Assembly: GCF_900105065.1 (NCBI RefSeq)
Contig: NZ_LT629749.1
Span: 4,030,001 to 4,094,000 of the forward strand
Direction of reading: 5' to 3'
Length of the DNA: 64,000 nucleotides
DNA from: Friedmanniella luteola
Lineage (GTDB): Bacteria > Actinomycetota > Actinomycetes > Propionibacteriales > Propionibacteriaceae
Numbering within the stretch: the first letter of the stretch is position 1; every line of letters starts with the position of its first letter. The notes under the pieces are model-generated. The model saw only the letters and a program-made list of their open reading frames with translations, did no database searches and was not told the DNA's origin. The translations under genes were made by a program, and so were the position numbers. Below, piece after piece: positions 33,020 to 41,328 of this stretch.

Positions 33020-34359
33020 GACGACGACCCGACCGTGGTCCGGCCGCCCATCGTCTTGCCCGCGCCGGGGGCCAGCTCGGTGACCAGCTTGCCCGGGTTG
33101 AGCAGGCCCTGCGGGTCGGTCCGGGCGGCGAGGGCCCGGGTCCGCTCCACCTCGAAGTCGACGTGCCACTGGTGCGGGCTGTGCACGCCGACGCCGAGGG
33201 CGCGCAGGGCGTCGATCCCGGCGTAGACCTGCTCGGGGCTCACGTACACCCCGGCCAGCATGCCGATCGGCGACCCGTCGTACTGGGCCTCGATGTGCAG
33301 CATCCCGCCCTCGAACACCGCGTGCACCTCGTCGATCCGGTCGACCAGCGCGTGCCCACCCACCTCGAGGTGGAAGTAGCGCCCGGGCGCGGTCTTCTGC
33401 AGCCACTCGATCGGGTGGTTGTAGGACAGCGTGCTGATCTTGACGCACGGCTGCGGACCGGGCCGGACGTCCTCCACCCGGCCGCCCGCCGCCTGCACCA
33501 GCGCGGTCGCCTGCGGCAGCGTCGCCACGTCGAGGATCGCCCGCAGGCTGGCCCGGTCGGCCGGGATCGCCGGGTCGAACGGCAGCGCGTTCGCCAGGGT
33601 CGGCAGGTCACCCGAGACCAGCCGCGGCAGGGGGGTCAGCCCGCCGATCGGCCGCAGCACGCCGAGCAGGTCGTCGAAGGTGTCGAAGCTGGCGTAGAAG
33701 CCGTGCCAGTCGCGCACCGGGTCCAGCCGGACGGTCGCCCGCGCGATGATCCCGGTGACGCCGTAGTTGTGCAGGTAGGCCTGCGCCTCCTCACCCTCCA
33801 CGTGCAGCAGCGTGGCGTCGGGGACGGCGTGCACGACGTCGAGCGCCGCGACGAAGCCCATGCTGTTGCTGCCGTGCTCGATCGAGCCGGTGCCGCCGGA
33901 GCCGCCCCCGAGGAACCCGCCGATGCTGGACTGCGCCGTCGACGGGTACATCCACAGCTCCTGCCCCGTCTCCCGGGCCGCCTGCTCCAGGCTGACCATC
34001 GACGCGCCGGCCTCGGCGGTGATGACGCCGTCACCGACCTCGACGACCGCGCGGGCCCGGGACACGTCCAGCACCAGCCCGCCGGGCATCGGGATCGCCT
34101 GGCCGTAGTTGCCGGTGCCCTTGCCACGCGGGGTGATCGCCACCCCGTGCCGGACGGCGGCGCCGACGACGGCCGCGATCTGCTCCGCGTCGGTGGGGAA
34201 GGCGACGACGTCGGCCATCCCCAGCGGCAGCTGCTCGACGATGATCGGCGACATCTTGGCGCCGTCCAGCGACGCCTTCTCCCGGACGCGGCGGTCCGTC
34301 GACACCCCGCGCGGACCGAGCAGCTCGACCAGCTCGGCGTGCAGGCTCTCGACCGACAT
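33016..34359 (-). CDS. FAD-linked oxidase (PCMH-type, GlcD-like)
   Basis: A 447-residue flavoprotein. The FAD-binding PCMH domain occupies residues about 45-225: VVAFPTDAEQIAAVVGAA, ITPRGKGTGNYGQA (pyrophosphate loop), GGFLGGGSGGTGSIEHGSN and GIIARATVRLDPVRDW. The C-terminal FAD-oxidase substrate cap follows, ending TDPQGLLNPGK as in glycolate and lactate oxidases. It would dehydrogenate a hydroxy acid or a ring CH-NH/CH-OH group. The ATG is preceded by GGAGGGG. It lies 28 bases after the ABC substrate-binding gene and overlaps creatininase, so it belongs to the catabolic operon. Confidence 0.87.
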   Translation of the reverse strand: MSVESLHAELVELLGPRGVSTDRRVREKASLDGAKMSPIIVEQLPLGMADVVAFPTDAEQIAAVVGAAVRHGVAITPRGKGTGNYGQAIPMPGGLVLDVSRARAVVEVGDGVITAEAGASMVSLEQAARETGQELWMYPSTAQSSIGGFLGGGSGGTGSIEHGSNSMGFVAALDVVHAVPDATLLHVEGEEAQAYLHNYGVTGIIARATVRLDPVRDWHGFYASFDTFDDLLGVLRPIGGLTPLPRLVSGDLPTLANALPFDPAIPADRASLRAILDVATLPQATALVQAAGGRVEDVRPGPQPCVKISTLSYNHPIEWLQKTAPGRYFHLEVGGHALVDRIDEVHAVFEGGMLHIEAQYDGSPIGMLAGVYVSPEQVYAGIDALRALGVGVHSPHQWHVDFEVERTRALAARTDPQGLLNPGKLVTELAPGAGKTMGGRTTVGSSS

Positions 34360-34387
34360 CAGCGCACCCCTCCGGCCAGCACGGCGC

Positions 34388-35557
34388 TCATCCGGCCAGC
34401 CCGATCTCCGGGTCGAGGAACTCGTTGGTGACGAGGTCGTCGACGGTCAGGCCCTCCTGGGCGGGCGAGCCCAGCTTCTCCGCGATCGGCACCATCACGT
34501 CGAGGATCCCCTGCACGCGGGCGGTGTCGAAGTCACCGATCGTCGCGTTCCCGGCGTTGCCCACCAGGCCGAGCTTCTTCTGCTGCTCCTCGGAGAACGT
34601 GGCGACGCCCTCGGAGTAGACCCAGCCGGTGTCGTACTGCTCGACCAGGTCGAGGATCAGCGCGTTGGTCGCGGCGGAGTCGGCGTAGTAGTCGACCTCG
34701 GCCTGCTGCATGACCGGTACCAGCTTCTTGAGGCAGGGCGTCAGCTCCTCCAACCGGTCGGTGCGCACCGACATCGCGCCCGCGTAGATCTTCCAGCCGG
34801 CGTCGTGGATCAGCTGGAACGCGACCGGCTTGGCCCAGTCCTTGACCTCGTTCTCGTAGATGTAGGGCTCGGCGCTGGCGAAGCCCTGCTGCGCGTCCTT
34901 GCCCTGCGCGGCCACGAAGTTGGCAGGGGTGCCGTCGTAGCCCTCGTCGATCTGCTCGCGGTCCAGCTGGCCGCTGTCGACGAGGTACTCCACGTAGGAG
35001 TTGCCGCCGAACACGCGGACGATCGCCCCGGCCGCCTTGAGGTCCGCGATCGTCTTCACGTCCGGGTAGGTGGCCGGGTCCCACATGATGATCTGCGGGT
35101 TGATGTCCAGCGGGGCCATCACCGCCTTCACGGGCAGCTCCTGCGACGTCTGGATCTGGCCGTCGGTGCTCGCGTAGCCGAGGGTGATGTCGTCGTCCTT
35201 GTACATCTGCGCCGCCACCGCCTCGAAGCCGATGGCCGGGCCGCCCGCGCGGATCTCGACGTCGATGCCCGTCGCCTTGCCCTGGCTCATCAGCGGACCG
35301 CTGACCGTCTTGAGCTTGGTGTCGACCGTGTAGTCGGTGCCGAGCATCGCGTACTGCGCACCGTGCTCGGACTCGGGGTTCCAGTCCGTCTGGATGACGA
35401 CGGTGGCCGGGCAGTCGGCCGAGAGGTCGACGGCGCCGGCCTCCGCGGCGACGGGCGCCGCCTCCTGCTCCTGGCTGGCACCAGAGCAGGCACCGAGCCC
35501 GACCAGGAGGGCGAGCGTGGCGACGGCGGCGAGGCGGTGGGACCGGGGAGCGAGCAT
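34388..35557 (-). CDS. ABC transporter substrate-binding lipoprotein (NMT1/SsuA-like)
   Basis: A 389-residue exported lipoprotein: signal core LAAVATLALLVGLGACS places the lipid-modified cysteine at residue 24. The mature protein has the periplasmic-binding type II fold of nitrate/taurine/HMP-type receptors (VVIQTDWNPESEHGAQYAML at the start, then GYASTDGQIQTSQELPVKAV and TYPDVKTIADLKAAGAIVRV). The strong ribosome site AAGGAGAACT precedes the ATG. It is separated from the upstream permease gene by a tandem-repeat region. It should capture the substrate of this catabolic operon on the outer face of the membrane; the ligand is unknown but probably small, aromatic or N-rich. Confidence 0.88.
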   Translation of the reverse strand: MLAPRSHRLAAVATLALLVGLGACSGASQEQEAAPVAAEAGAVDLSADCPATVVIQTDWNPESEHGAQYAMLGTDYTVDTKLKTVSGPLMSQGKATGIDVEIRAGGPAIGFEAVAAQMYKDDDITLGYASTDGQIQTSQELPVKAVMAPLDINPQIIMWDPATYPDVKTIADLKAAGAIVRVFGGNSYVEYLVDSGQLDREQIDEGYDGTPANFVAAQGKDAQQGFASAEPYIYENEVKDWAKPVAFQLIHDAGWKIYAGAMSVRTDRLEELTPCLKKLVPVMQQAEVDYYADSAATNALILDLVEQYDTGWVYSEGVATFSEEQQKKLGLVGNAGNATIGDFDTARVQGILDVMVPIAEKLGSPAQEGLTVDDLVTNEFLDPEIGLAG

Positions 35558-35611
35558 AGTTCTCCTTCAGAGGCGGGTCGGGTCGAGCGGGCCCTTCGAC
35601 GGGCTCAGGGC

Positions 35612-35712
35612 GCGGGGTGGGGCTCGGGATGCGGGGTGGGGCTCGGGATGCGGGGTGGGGCTCGGGACGCGGGGTGGGGCTCGGGACGCGGGGTGGGGCT
35701 CGGGACGCGGGG
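35612..35712. repeat. 19-bp tandem repeat (5.3 copies) in the permease/SBP intergenic region
   Basis: Units GCGGGGTGGGGCTCGGGAT/C begin at 35612, 35631, 35650, 35669 and 35688, with a partial unit at 35707. The only variation is the last base (T in the first two, C in the next three). Similar sequences containing CGACGGGCTCRGGG flank both ends. It is a minisatellite that may vary between strains. Confidence 0.9.
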
Positions 35713-35744
35713 TCGGTCCTCCGACGGGCTCGGGGGCCGGTGGG

Positions 35745-36614
35745 TCAGGAGGACGGCTCGTACCAGCGGCCGACGGCCGCTTTCTGGATCCAGCCGAAGA
35801 CCAGGAAGATCACGACGCCGAGCAGCGAGGCGGTGAGGACGGACGCCCACAGCTCGGCGGTCTGCAGCCGCGATGCGTAATTGTTGATCAAGATCCCGAG
35901 CCCGGCCTGCCCGCGTCGGAAGAAGAAGTCGCCGACGATGGCGCCGATCACCGCCAGCCCGGCGGAGATCCGCATGCCCGCGAAGATCGCCGGCATCGCC
36001 CCGGGGAACTGCAGCTTGGTGAGCACCGTCCAGCGGCTCGCCCCCTGCAGCTGGAACAGCTCGCGCTGGCTCTTGTCCGCCGCCTGCAGCCCGAACAGCG
36101 TGTTCGACACCATGGGGAACAGGGAGATGAGCACGCAGACCAGCACCCGGCTCGACAGGCTGTAGCCCAGGCTGGAGCCGATCAGCGGCACCAGGGCCAG
36201 GATCGGGATGCACTGCAGGATCACCGCGTAGGGGAAGAGCGACCGCTCCACCCAGCGGGCCTGGGACATGATCACCGCCCAGCCGATCCCGATCACGATG
36301 GAGATCGCCAGCCCGGTCAGGGCCACCCCGGTGGAGAGCGCCAGGGCGTCGAGCAGGTCACCGGTGATCGGCCGGTCCCGCGGGTCGGCCGGGAAGAAGG
36401 AGTCGACGACGATCCGCGTCGGGTCGGGCAGGATCGTCGTCCGGCCGATGGACTCCAGGTAGGCGGCCAGCGCGTACCAGACCACGAGGATGACGGCGAA
36501 GGCCGCGAGCGGCGGGCCGTAGACCTTCACCCGGTCCCCGCCGGTGCGGCCGGGGGTCGAGGGGACCTTCGGCTGGGCCTCGGCGGCCGCCTGCTTCACC
36601 GCCGTGGCGGTCAC
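35745..36614 (-). CDS. ABC transporter permease (nitrate/sulfonate/taurine type)
   Basis: A 289-residue inner-membrane subunit with about six helices (AAFAVILVVWYALAAYL, VALTGLAISIVIGIGWAVIM, VLVCVLISLFPMVSNTLFGL and VLTASLLGVVIFLVFGWI among them). The EAA-like cytoplasmic loop that contacts the ATPase is FQLQGASRWTVLTKLQFPGAM. The GTG start overlaps the ATP-binding gene's stop as GTGA. Together with the ATPase and lipoprotein it forms a complete importer for the catabolic operon. The short Ala/Lys/Pro leader is typical of SsuC-like subunits. Confidence 0.9.
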   Translation of the reverse strand: MTATAVKQAAAEAQPKVPSTPGRTGGDRVKVYGPPLAAFAVILVVWYALAAYLESIGRTTILPDPTRIVVDSFFPADPRDRPITGDLLDALALSTGVALTGLAISIVIGIGWAVIMSQARWVERSLFPYAVILQCIPILALVPLIGSSLGYSLSSRVLVCVLISLFPMVSNTLFGLQAADKSQRELFQLQGASRWTVLTKLQFPGAMPAIFAGMRISAGLAVIGAIVGDFFFRRGQAGLGILINNYASRLQTAELWASVLTASLLGVVIFLVFGWIQKAAVGRWYEPSS

Positions 36615-37411
36615 GAGTGGGCCCCGCGGAGCGCGTGCGAGACCTGGCCGCTGAGGGCCGCGAACTCCGGGGTGAACCGGAAGTCGGGGTCGCGCGGGTA
36701 GGTCTGGTCGACCTCGAAGGTGTCGACGATCCGGCCGGGGCGCCCGCTCATCACCACCACCCGCGTCGAGAGGTAGACCGCCTCGGCCACCGAGTGGGTG
36801 ATGAACAGGCCGGCGAACCGGCGCTCGCCGAAGATCCGCAGGAGCTCGTCGCCGAGCCGTTCCCGGGTGATCTCGTCGAGCGCGCCGAACGGCTCGTCGA
36901 AGAGGAACAGCTCGGGGTCCAGGGTCAGCGACCGGGCGAGCGAGGTCCGCATCCGCATGCCGCCGGACAGCTGCTTGGGCAGCGACTTCTCGAACCCGCC
37001 GAGCCCGACCAGCTCGATGGCCTGCCGGGCCTGCTCGGCCCGGGCGGCCCGCGGCTGCTTGTTCAGCTCGGCCAGCAGCTCGACGTTCGCCTGCACGGTG
37101 CGCCACGGCAGCAGCGTCGCGTCCTGGAACACGTAGCCGATCCGCCTGGTGCCCAGCGCGACCGTGCCCTCGCTGGCCGTCTCCAGTCCGGAGGCGATCC
37201 GCAGCAGGGTGCTCTTGCCGCACCCGCTGGGCCCCACGACGGTCACGAACTCGCCGCGGCGCACGGTCAGGTCGACACCCGACAGCGCCACGGTCCCGTT
37301 GGGGAACTGCATGGCGACGCCGGCGAAGTCGACGAGCGACTCCCCCGCCGCGTCCGGCTCGGGACCCGCCGGCGCCCGCGGCCCGGCGGCAGGGGTGGTG
37401 GGTGCGGTCAC
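36611..37411 (-). CDS. ABC transporter ATP-binding protein (nitrate/sulfonate type)
   Basis: A 266-residue ATPase. Walker A is VGPSGCGKSTLL, the Q-loop GYVFQDATLLPW, the signature LSGGMRMRTSLARSL (with MRMR rather than the more common MRQR), Walker B LFLFDEPFGALDE, and the switch His lies in LFITHSVAEAVYL. The GTG at 37411 overlaps the cytosine-deaminase stop as GTGA, so I reject the longer frame to 37486. The dimer would energise import through the permease encoded downstream. All active motifs are intact. Confidence 0.92.
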   Translation of the reverse strand: MTAPTTPAAGPRAPAGPEPDAAGESLVDFAGVAMQFPNGTVALSGVDLTVRRGEFVTVVGPSGCGKSTLLRIASGLETASEGTVALGTRRIGYVFQDATLLPWRTVQANVELLAELNKQPRAARAEQARQAIELVGLGGFEKSLPKQLSGGMRMRTSLARSLTLDPELFLFDEPFGALDEITRERLGDELLRIFGERRFAGLFITHSVAEAVYLSTRVVVMSGRPGRIVDTFEVDQTYPRDPDFRFTPEFAALSGQVSHALRGAHS

Positions 37412-38691
37412 CGGGAGGCCTCCAACGTGATGGCGGGTGGGACGGGCTCGGGGGAGACGGGCGCGGGAGCGAGGGGGGCCGACCACGGCAGCGCGACCTC
37501 GGTCGCCGTGGTCGTGCGGGCGACGACCCGACCGCCGCGCACCACCACCCGGTCGGCCGGGGCGTCGGCGACGACCGCGGCCAGGTCGGCGCCCCGGACG
37601 GCGAGCAGGTCGGCGACGGCGCCCACCACGGGACCGGCGACCGGCAGCCGCATCACCTCCCGGGCTCCGGAGCTGACCGCGGCGTAGGCCTCGGTGACGG
37701 TGAGGTGGCCGGCGACGACGAGCAGCATCGCGGTCTCCAGGGCGTCGCCGCGGCCCAGCGGGTTGAAGGGGTCGCGGACGTTGTCGGCTCCGGCGGCGAA
37801 CCGGACGCCGGCGTCGAGCAGCTCCCGGGCCGGCGTCAGCCCGCGCGGGGTCGACGTGGGGTGCTGCCAGCCCTGCAGGTACAGGTTGGTGATCGGGTTG
37901 GCGATGACCCCGACGTCGCTGGCCAGCACCTCGGCGATCACCCGGGCACGCTCACGCCCGGGCAGGGTGCCGAGGCGGCAGCAGTGCCCGGCGGAGACGT
38001 TGACCGTCCAGCCGCGGACGGCGCGGGCGAACGCGTCGAGCGTCACGGGGCCGTCCAGGGACTCGTCGACGTGCAGGTCGACCCCGACGCCGCGGCGCTC
38101 CGCGATGGCCAGCAGCCGCGCCAGGTCGTCGTGCGGGTCCAGGGCCAGGTGGCAGGCGCCGCCCACCAGGTCGACGCCGAGGTCGAGGGCCTCCTCCACG
38201 GCGCGGTCCGTGGTCTCCGGCCCGGCCAGGGCGACCAGCTCGAGGTCCAGCAGCGGGGCCAGCTCCTCGCGGACCCGGACCAGCGCCCGGGTGCCGAGCG
38301 TCGGGTCGTCGCCGGTGCGGATGTCGACGTGGGAGCGGATCGCTGTCGTGCCGGCGGCCAGCATGGCGAGGGCCTGCGCGCGGGCGCGGGCCGCCACGTC
38401 GTCCTCGGTCATGGTGGCGGCGTGGGCCCGCCAGGCGGCGATGGCGCTGCCCAGGTCCCCCATCGGGGGCCGGATCGCGTCCCAGGACCGGGCCTTGTCG
38501 AGGTGGGCGTGGGGGTCGGCGGTGGCCGGCAGCAGCAGGTGGCCGTCGAGGTCCAGCTCGGCCGCGGTCGGCTCGGCCTGCCCGGCCGGCAGCACCGCGA
38601 CCACCCGCCCGGCGGCGATCTCGACGTCGACGCGGGACCCGTCGGCCAGGGTCGCGTTCCTGAGCAGCGACAGCTCCGCGGGACCCGGCAC
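37408..38691 (-). CDS. Cytosine-deaminase-like amidohydrolase (CodA/AtzC/creatinine-deiminase type)
   Basis: A 427-residue metal-dependent deaminase, first gene of the minus-strand operon. Metal and active-site motifs are intact: ATADPHAHLDKAR (HxH), IRSHVDIR, VDLHVDESLDG (His and Glu), VNVSAGHCCRLGTL (His) and FAAGADNVRDPFNPLGRGD (Asp). The arrangement matches cytosine deaminase and close relatives such as creatinine deiminase and AtzC, which remove an amino or alkylamino group from a ring. The GTG follows GGGAGCAG. With the ABC importer, FAD oxidase and creatininase overlapping behind it, it probably starts breakdown of an imported N-heterocycle. Confidence 0.88.
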   Translation of the reverse strand: MPGPAELSLLRNATLADGSRVDVEIAAGRVVAVLPAGQAEPTAAELDLDGHLLLPATADPHAHLDKARSWDAIRPPMGDLGSAIAAWRAHAATMTEDDVAARARAQALAMLAAGTTAIRSHVDIRTGDDPTLGTRALVRVREELAPLLDLELVALAGPETTDRAVEEALDLGVDLVGGACHLALDPHDDLARLLAIAERRGVGVDLHVDESLDGPVTLDAFARAVRGWTVNVSAGHCCRLGTLPGRERARVIAEVLASDVGVIANPITNLYLQGWQHPTSTPRGLTPARELLDAGVRFAAGADNVRDPFNPLGRGDALETAMLLVVAGHLTVTEAYAAVSSGAREVMRLPVAGPVVGAVADLLAVRGADLAAVVADAPADRVVVRGGRVVARTTTATEVALPWSAPLAPAPVSPEPVPPAITLEASR

Positions 38692-38902
38692 CTGCTCCCC
38701 CTCCCGCTGGCGACGTCGACGACGCCGATGTCGAGGACGCTAGGGAGCCGATGTTCCGGTCGTGTGACTGCCCGATTCCCGGGCGGTAAAAGCCTGCCGG
38801 CGGCCCGGAGGAGCCGGTCCCGCCGGGCGGCTCCGGGCAGGAGCCCGGGTCCCCCACGTCCTACAGTCGAGCCTCGATGGAGACCCGCAGCCAGGAGGCC
38901 CC

Positions 38903-39883
38903 GTGAGCGGCATGTTCAGCGACGTCGAGCGCGACTGCGTCATCAGCGTCCACCGGCAGGTCGCCGACGACGTGGTGCTGCTGGAGCTGGTCGCGCAGAA
39001 CGGCCGCGACCTGCCGCCGTGGGAGCCGGGCTCGCACGTCGACCTGCTGCTGACGGGCTCCACCACCGACGTGCTGGAGCGGCAGTACTCGCTGTGCGGT
39101 GACCCGGCCGACCGGTCGCGCTACCGGGTCGCGGTGCTGCGGGAGGTCGACGGCCGGGGCGGTTCGGCGGCCGTGCACAGCGACCTCCGCGAGGGCGCAC
39201 CGCTCCGGATCCGCGGACCGCGCAACCACTTCGTCTTCGAGCCGCCGCCGGGAGCGCCCGTCGTCCTCGTGGCCGGCGGTATCGGCATCACCCCGTTCCT
39301 GTCCATGGCGGCGGCCGCCGACGCCGACGGCCGGGACCTGACCCTGCTCTACGCCGGCCGGTCCCGCCGGCGGATGGCCTTCGTCGACGACCTGGTCCGG
39401 CGCTACGGCGACCGCGTCCGGGTGCACGTCAGCGACGAGGCCACCCGGCTGGACGTCGCGGTCACGCTGGCGACGCTGCCGTCGACGGCGCACGTGTACG
39501 CGTGCGGCCCCGTCGCGCTGATCAGCGCGGTGGAGGGAGCCTGGGGCGACCGGCCGTCCTCGCAGCTGCACGTCGAGCACTTCGAGGCCAAGGAGTTCGG
39601 CCCCCCGGTCTGGCAGGAGCCGTTCGAGCTGGAGCTGGCGCTCACCGGGGTCACCGCCCTGGTGCCCCTGGAGAAGACGGTGCTCGACGTGGTGGAGGAG
39701 CAGGGTGTCCTCGTGGTCTCCTCGTGCCGCAAGGGCACCTGCGGGACCTGCGAAACCCCGGTGCTGGAGGGCGAGGTGGAGCACCGCGACTCCGTGCTGA
39801 CCCCCGACGAGCAGGAGGCGGCCGACACGATGATGATCTGCGTCTCCCGGGCCGCCGGGCCGCGGCTGGTGCTGGACCTCTGA
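38903..39883 (+). CDS. Ferredoxin-type oxidoreductase (phthalate-dioxygenase-reductase/VanB family)
   Basis: A 326-residue electron-transfer protein. Order of domains: FAD/FMN-binding beta barrel (QYSLCGDPADRSRYRVAVL), NAD-binding domain (PVVLVAGGIGITPFLSMA and VYACGPVALISAV) and C-terminal plant-type 2Fe-2S ferredoxin (VVSSCRKGTCGTCETPVL, with the fourth Cys in MMICVSRA). Enzymes of this type feed electrons from NADH to Rieske oxygenases or P450s. No oxygenase gene is adjacent, so the partner must be elsewhere. It is divergent from the cytosine-deaminase operon; the 211-bp region between them must hold both promoters. The GTG at 38903 follows CAGGAGGCCCC. Confidence 0.9.
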   Translation: MSGMFSDVERDCVISVHRQVADDVVLLELVAQNGRDLPPWEPGSHVDLLLTGSTTDVLERQYSLCGDPADRSRYRVAVLREVDGRGGSAAVHSDLREGAPLRIRGPRNHFVFEPPPGAPVVLVAGGIGITPFLSMAAAADADGRDLTLLYAGRSRRRMAFVDDLVRRYGDRVRVHVSDEATRLDVAVTLATLPSTAHVYACGPVALISAVEGAWGDRPSSQLHVEHFEAKEFGPPVWQEPFELELALTGVTALVPLEKTVLDVVEEQGVLVVSSCRKGTCGTCETPVLEGEVEHRDSVLTPDEQEAADTMMICVSRAAGPRLVLDL

Positions 39884-39907
39884 CCCGCTGGCCACCTCCT
39901 CGCCGCA

Positions 39908-39954
39908 ACTTCTGGCGGTTCGACCACCCCCAGGGTGGTCCAGGCGCCAGAAGT
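39908..39954. terminator. Bidirectional terminator between reductase and amidohydrolase genes
   Basis: A two-part hairpin: outer 10-bp stem ACTTCTGGCG with CGCCAGAAGT (39945-39954) and inner 8-bp stem GACCACCC with GGGTGGTC. It lies between convergent genes. Confidence 0.75.
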
Positions 39955-39961
39955 CCGACCG

Positions 39962-41281
39962 TCAGCGACCGACGCGGGCCCGGAGGCCGGCGACGACGGA
40001 CTGCTCGTCGGCGCTGACCAGGCGGCCGTCGCGGACGACCACCCGCCCGGCGACGACGACGTGCCGGGGCCGGCGGCCGGGGGCGGCCCAGAGCAGCCCG
40101 TCGACGGGGTCGGCGACCCCCGCGTCGGCGACCCCGGAGACGTCCCAGACGCAGAGGTCGGCGGCCGCGCCGGGGCGCAGGTGGCCGAGCTCGGGCCGGC
40201 CCAGGCCGGCGGCCGACCCCGTCGTCGCCATCTCCAGCACCTCCCGGGCGGCCAGCGCCCCGCCCCCCAGCGGGGCGACCTGCATCGCCAGCCGCGCGTC
40301 GGCCAGCAGGTGCCCGGCGTCGTTGCTGCCGCCGCCGCTGGTCCCCAGCCCGACCGGGACGCCGGCCACCCGGAGCGCGGCGACCGGGGCGACGCCCCAG
40401 CCCATCGGCAGGTCGCAGCCGGGGGCGTGCGTCGCGGTCGCCCCCGCGTCGGCGATCCGCTCGACCTCGGCCGGCGTCACGTCGCAGAGGTGGGCGAGGG
40501 TGACGTCGGGGGCCAGCCACCCCCACGCGGCGAGCAGCTCGAGCGGACGGCGGCCGTACCGCTCGGCGGCGACCGCCACGTCCACCTGCTCGTTGCTCTG
40601 GGTCCGCCGGCGCAGCCCGAACCGGGCCGCGACCTCCCCCAGCAGGCGGAAGGTCTCCTCGCCGTCGCTGTGCACCCCGGCCGGGCCGACGGCCAGCTGC
40701 AGCAGCCCGTCCGCGCTGACCCCGTCGGGCCGGCCGGGCACCAGGGCCTCCGCGATCGCGGTCGCGGAGGCCGCGGCGGTCTCCGGGTCGTCCCGCGCGG
40801 TGCCGCGGACGAACACGAGCCGGGCGCCCAGCGACCGGGCCGCCGCGGCGGTGGCCCGGGCCATCCCGACGGTGTCGGCGCCGGCCGGCCAGGTGAGGTG
40901 GTGGTCGGCGACGGTCGTGACCCCGCAGAGCAGCGCCTCCGCCAACCCGGCCCGGGCGGCCACCGAGCACAGCTCCGGGTCCACCCCTGCCGCCGCGTAG
41001 GCGGCGGCCATCGTGGGCAGCCACGTCGCCATGGGCACGCCGCGGGTGCCCGGCAGGGTCCGGAACGCCGTCTGCAGGAGGTGGTGGTGCGCGTTGACCA
41101 GCCCCGGCGTCACGACGCAGCCGTCAGCCTCCAGGACCTCGGCGCCCGGCGCAGGCTCCACGCTCACCCGGCCGTCGACGACGTGCACCGGCGCGGTCGA
41201 CCGCCCGACCCCGTCGACGACCACCACCGCGGCCCCCACGACCGAGAGCGCCCGCTGTCCGGCCCCGTCCGCATCCGTCAT
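39962..41281 (-). CDS. Amidohydrolase (8-oxoguanine deaminase/AtzB-like) with altered metal ligands
   Basis: A 439-residue amidohydrolase of subtype III. VTPGLVNAHHHLLQTAFR (about residue 60) supplies the first HxH, and VTLAHLCDVTPAEVERI the sixth-strand His. But the fifth-strand motif, normally HTHLAE, reads RTQSNEQ (about residue 225), and the last-strand GxDGSxSND reads GTSGGGSND (about 313). The usual His and Asp metal ligands are therefore Gln and Ser. The family deaminates purines, triazines or related rings; this version may bind metal poorly, use another chemistry or be inactive. It is monocistronic, convergent with the reductase. Start ATG at 41281. Confidence 0.8.
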   Translation of the reverse strand: MTDADGAGQRALSVVGAAVVVVDGVGRSTAPVHVVDGRVSVEPAPGAEVLEADGCVVTPGLVNAHHHLLQTAFRTLPGTRGVPMATWLPTMAAAYAAAGVDPELCSVAARAGLAEALLCGVTTVADHHLTWPAGADTVGMARATAAAARSLGARLVFVRGTARDDPETAAASATAIAEALVPGRPDGVSADGLLQLAVGPAGVHSDGEETFRLLGEVAARFGLRRRTQSNEQVDVAVAAERYGRRPLELLAAWGWLAPDVTLAHLCDVTPAEVERIADAGATATHAPGCDLPMGWGVAPVAALRVAGVPVGLGTSGGGSNDAGHLLADARLAMQVAPLGGGALAAREVLEMATTGSAAGLGRPELGHLRPGAAADLCVWDVSGVADAGVADPVDGLLWAAPGRRPRHVVVAGRVVVRDGRLVSADEQSVVAGLRARVGR

Positions 41282-41328
41282 GGCGGCAGTCTGACGCGCC
41301 CCCGTGCCGGCCGGCCGAGCCGGGGCGC

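Noticed and set aside
33020-33448. N-terminal extension of the creatininase gene
   Set aside because: The frame is open but antisense-style low complexity within the FAD-oxidase gene; the GTG at 33019 gives a normal creatininase and the usual GTGA overlap.
35612-35712. CRISPR array
   Set aside because: Repeats are directly adjacent with no spacers and only 19 bp long; it is a tandem repeat. No cas genes are present.
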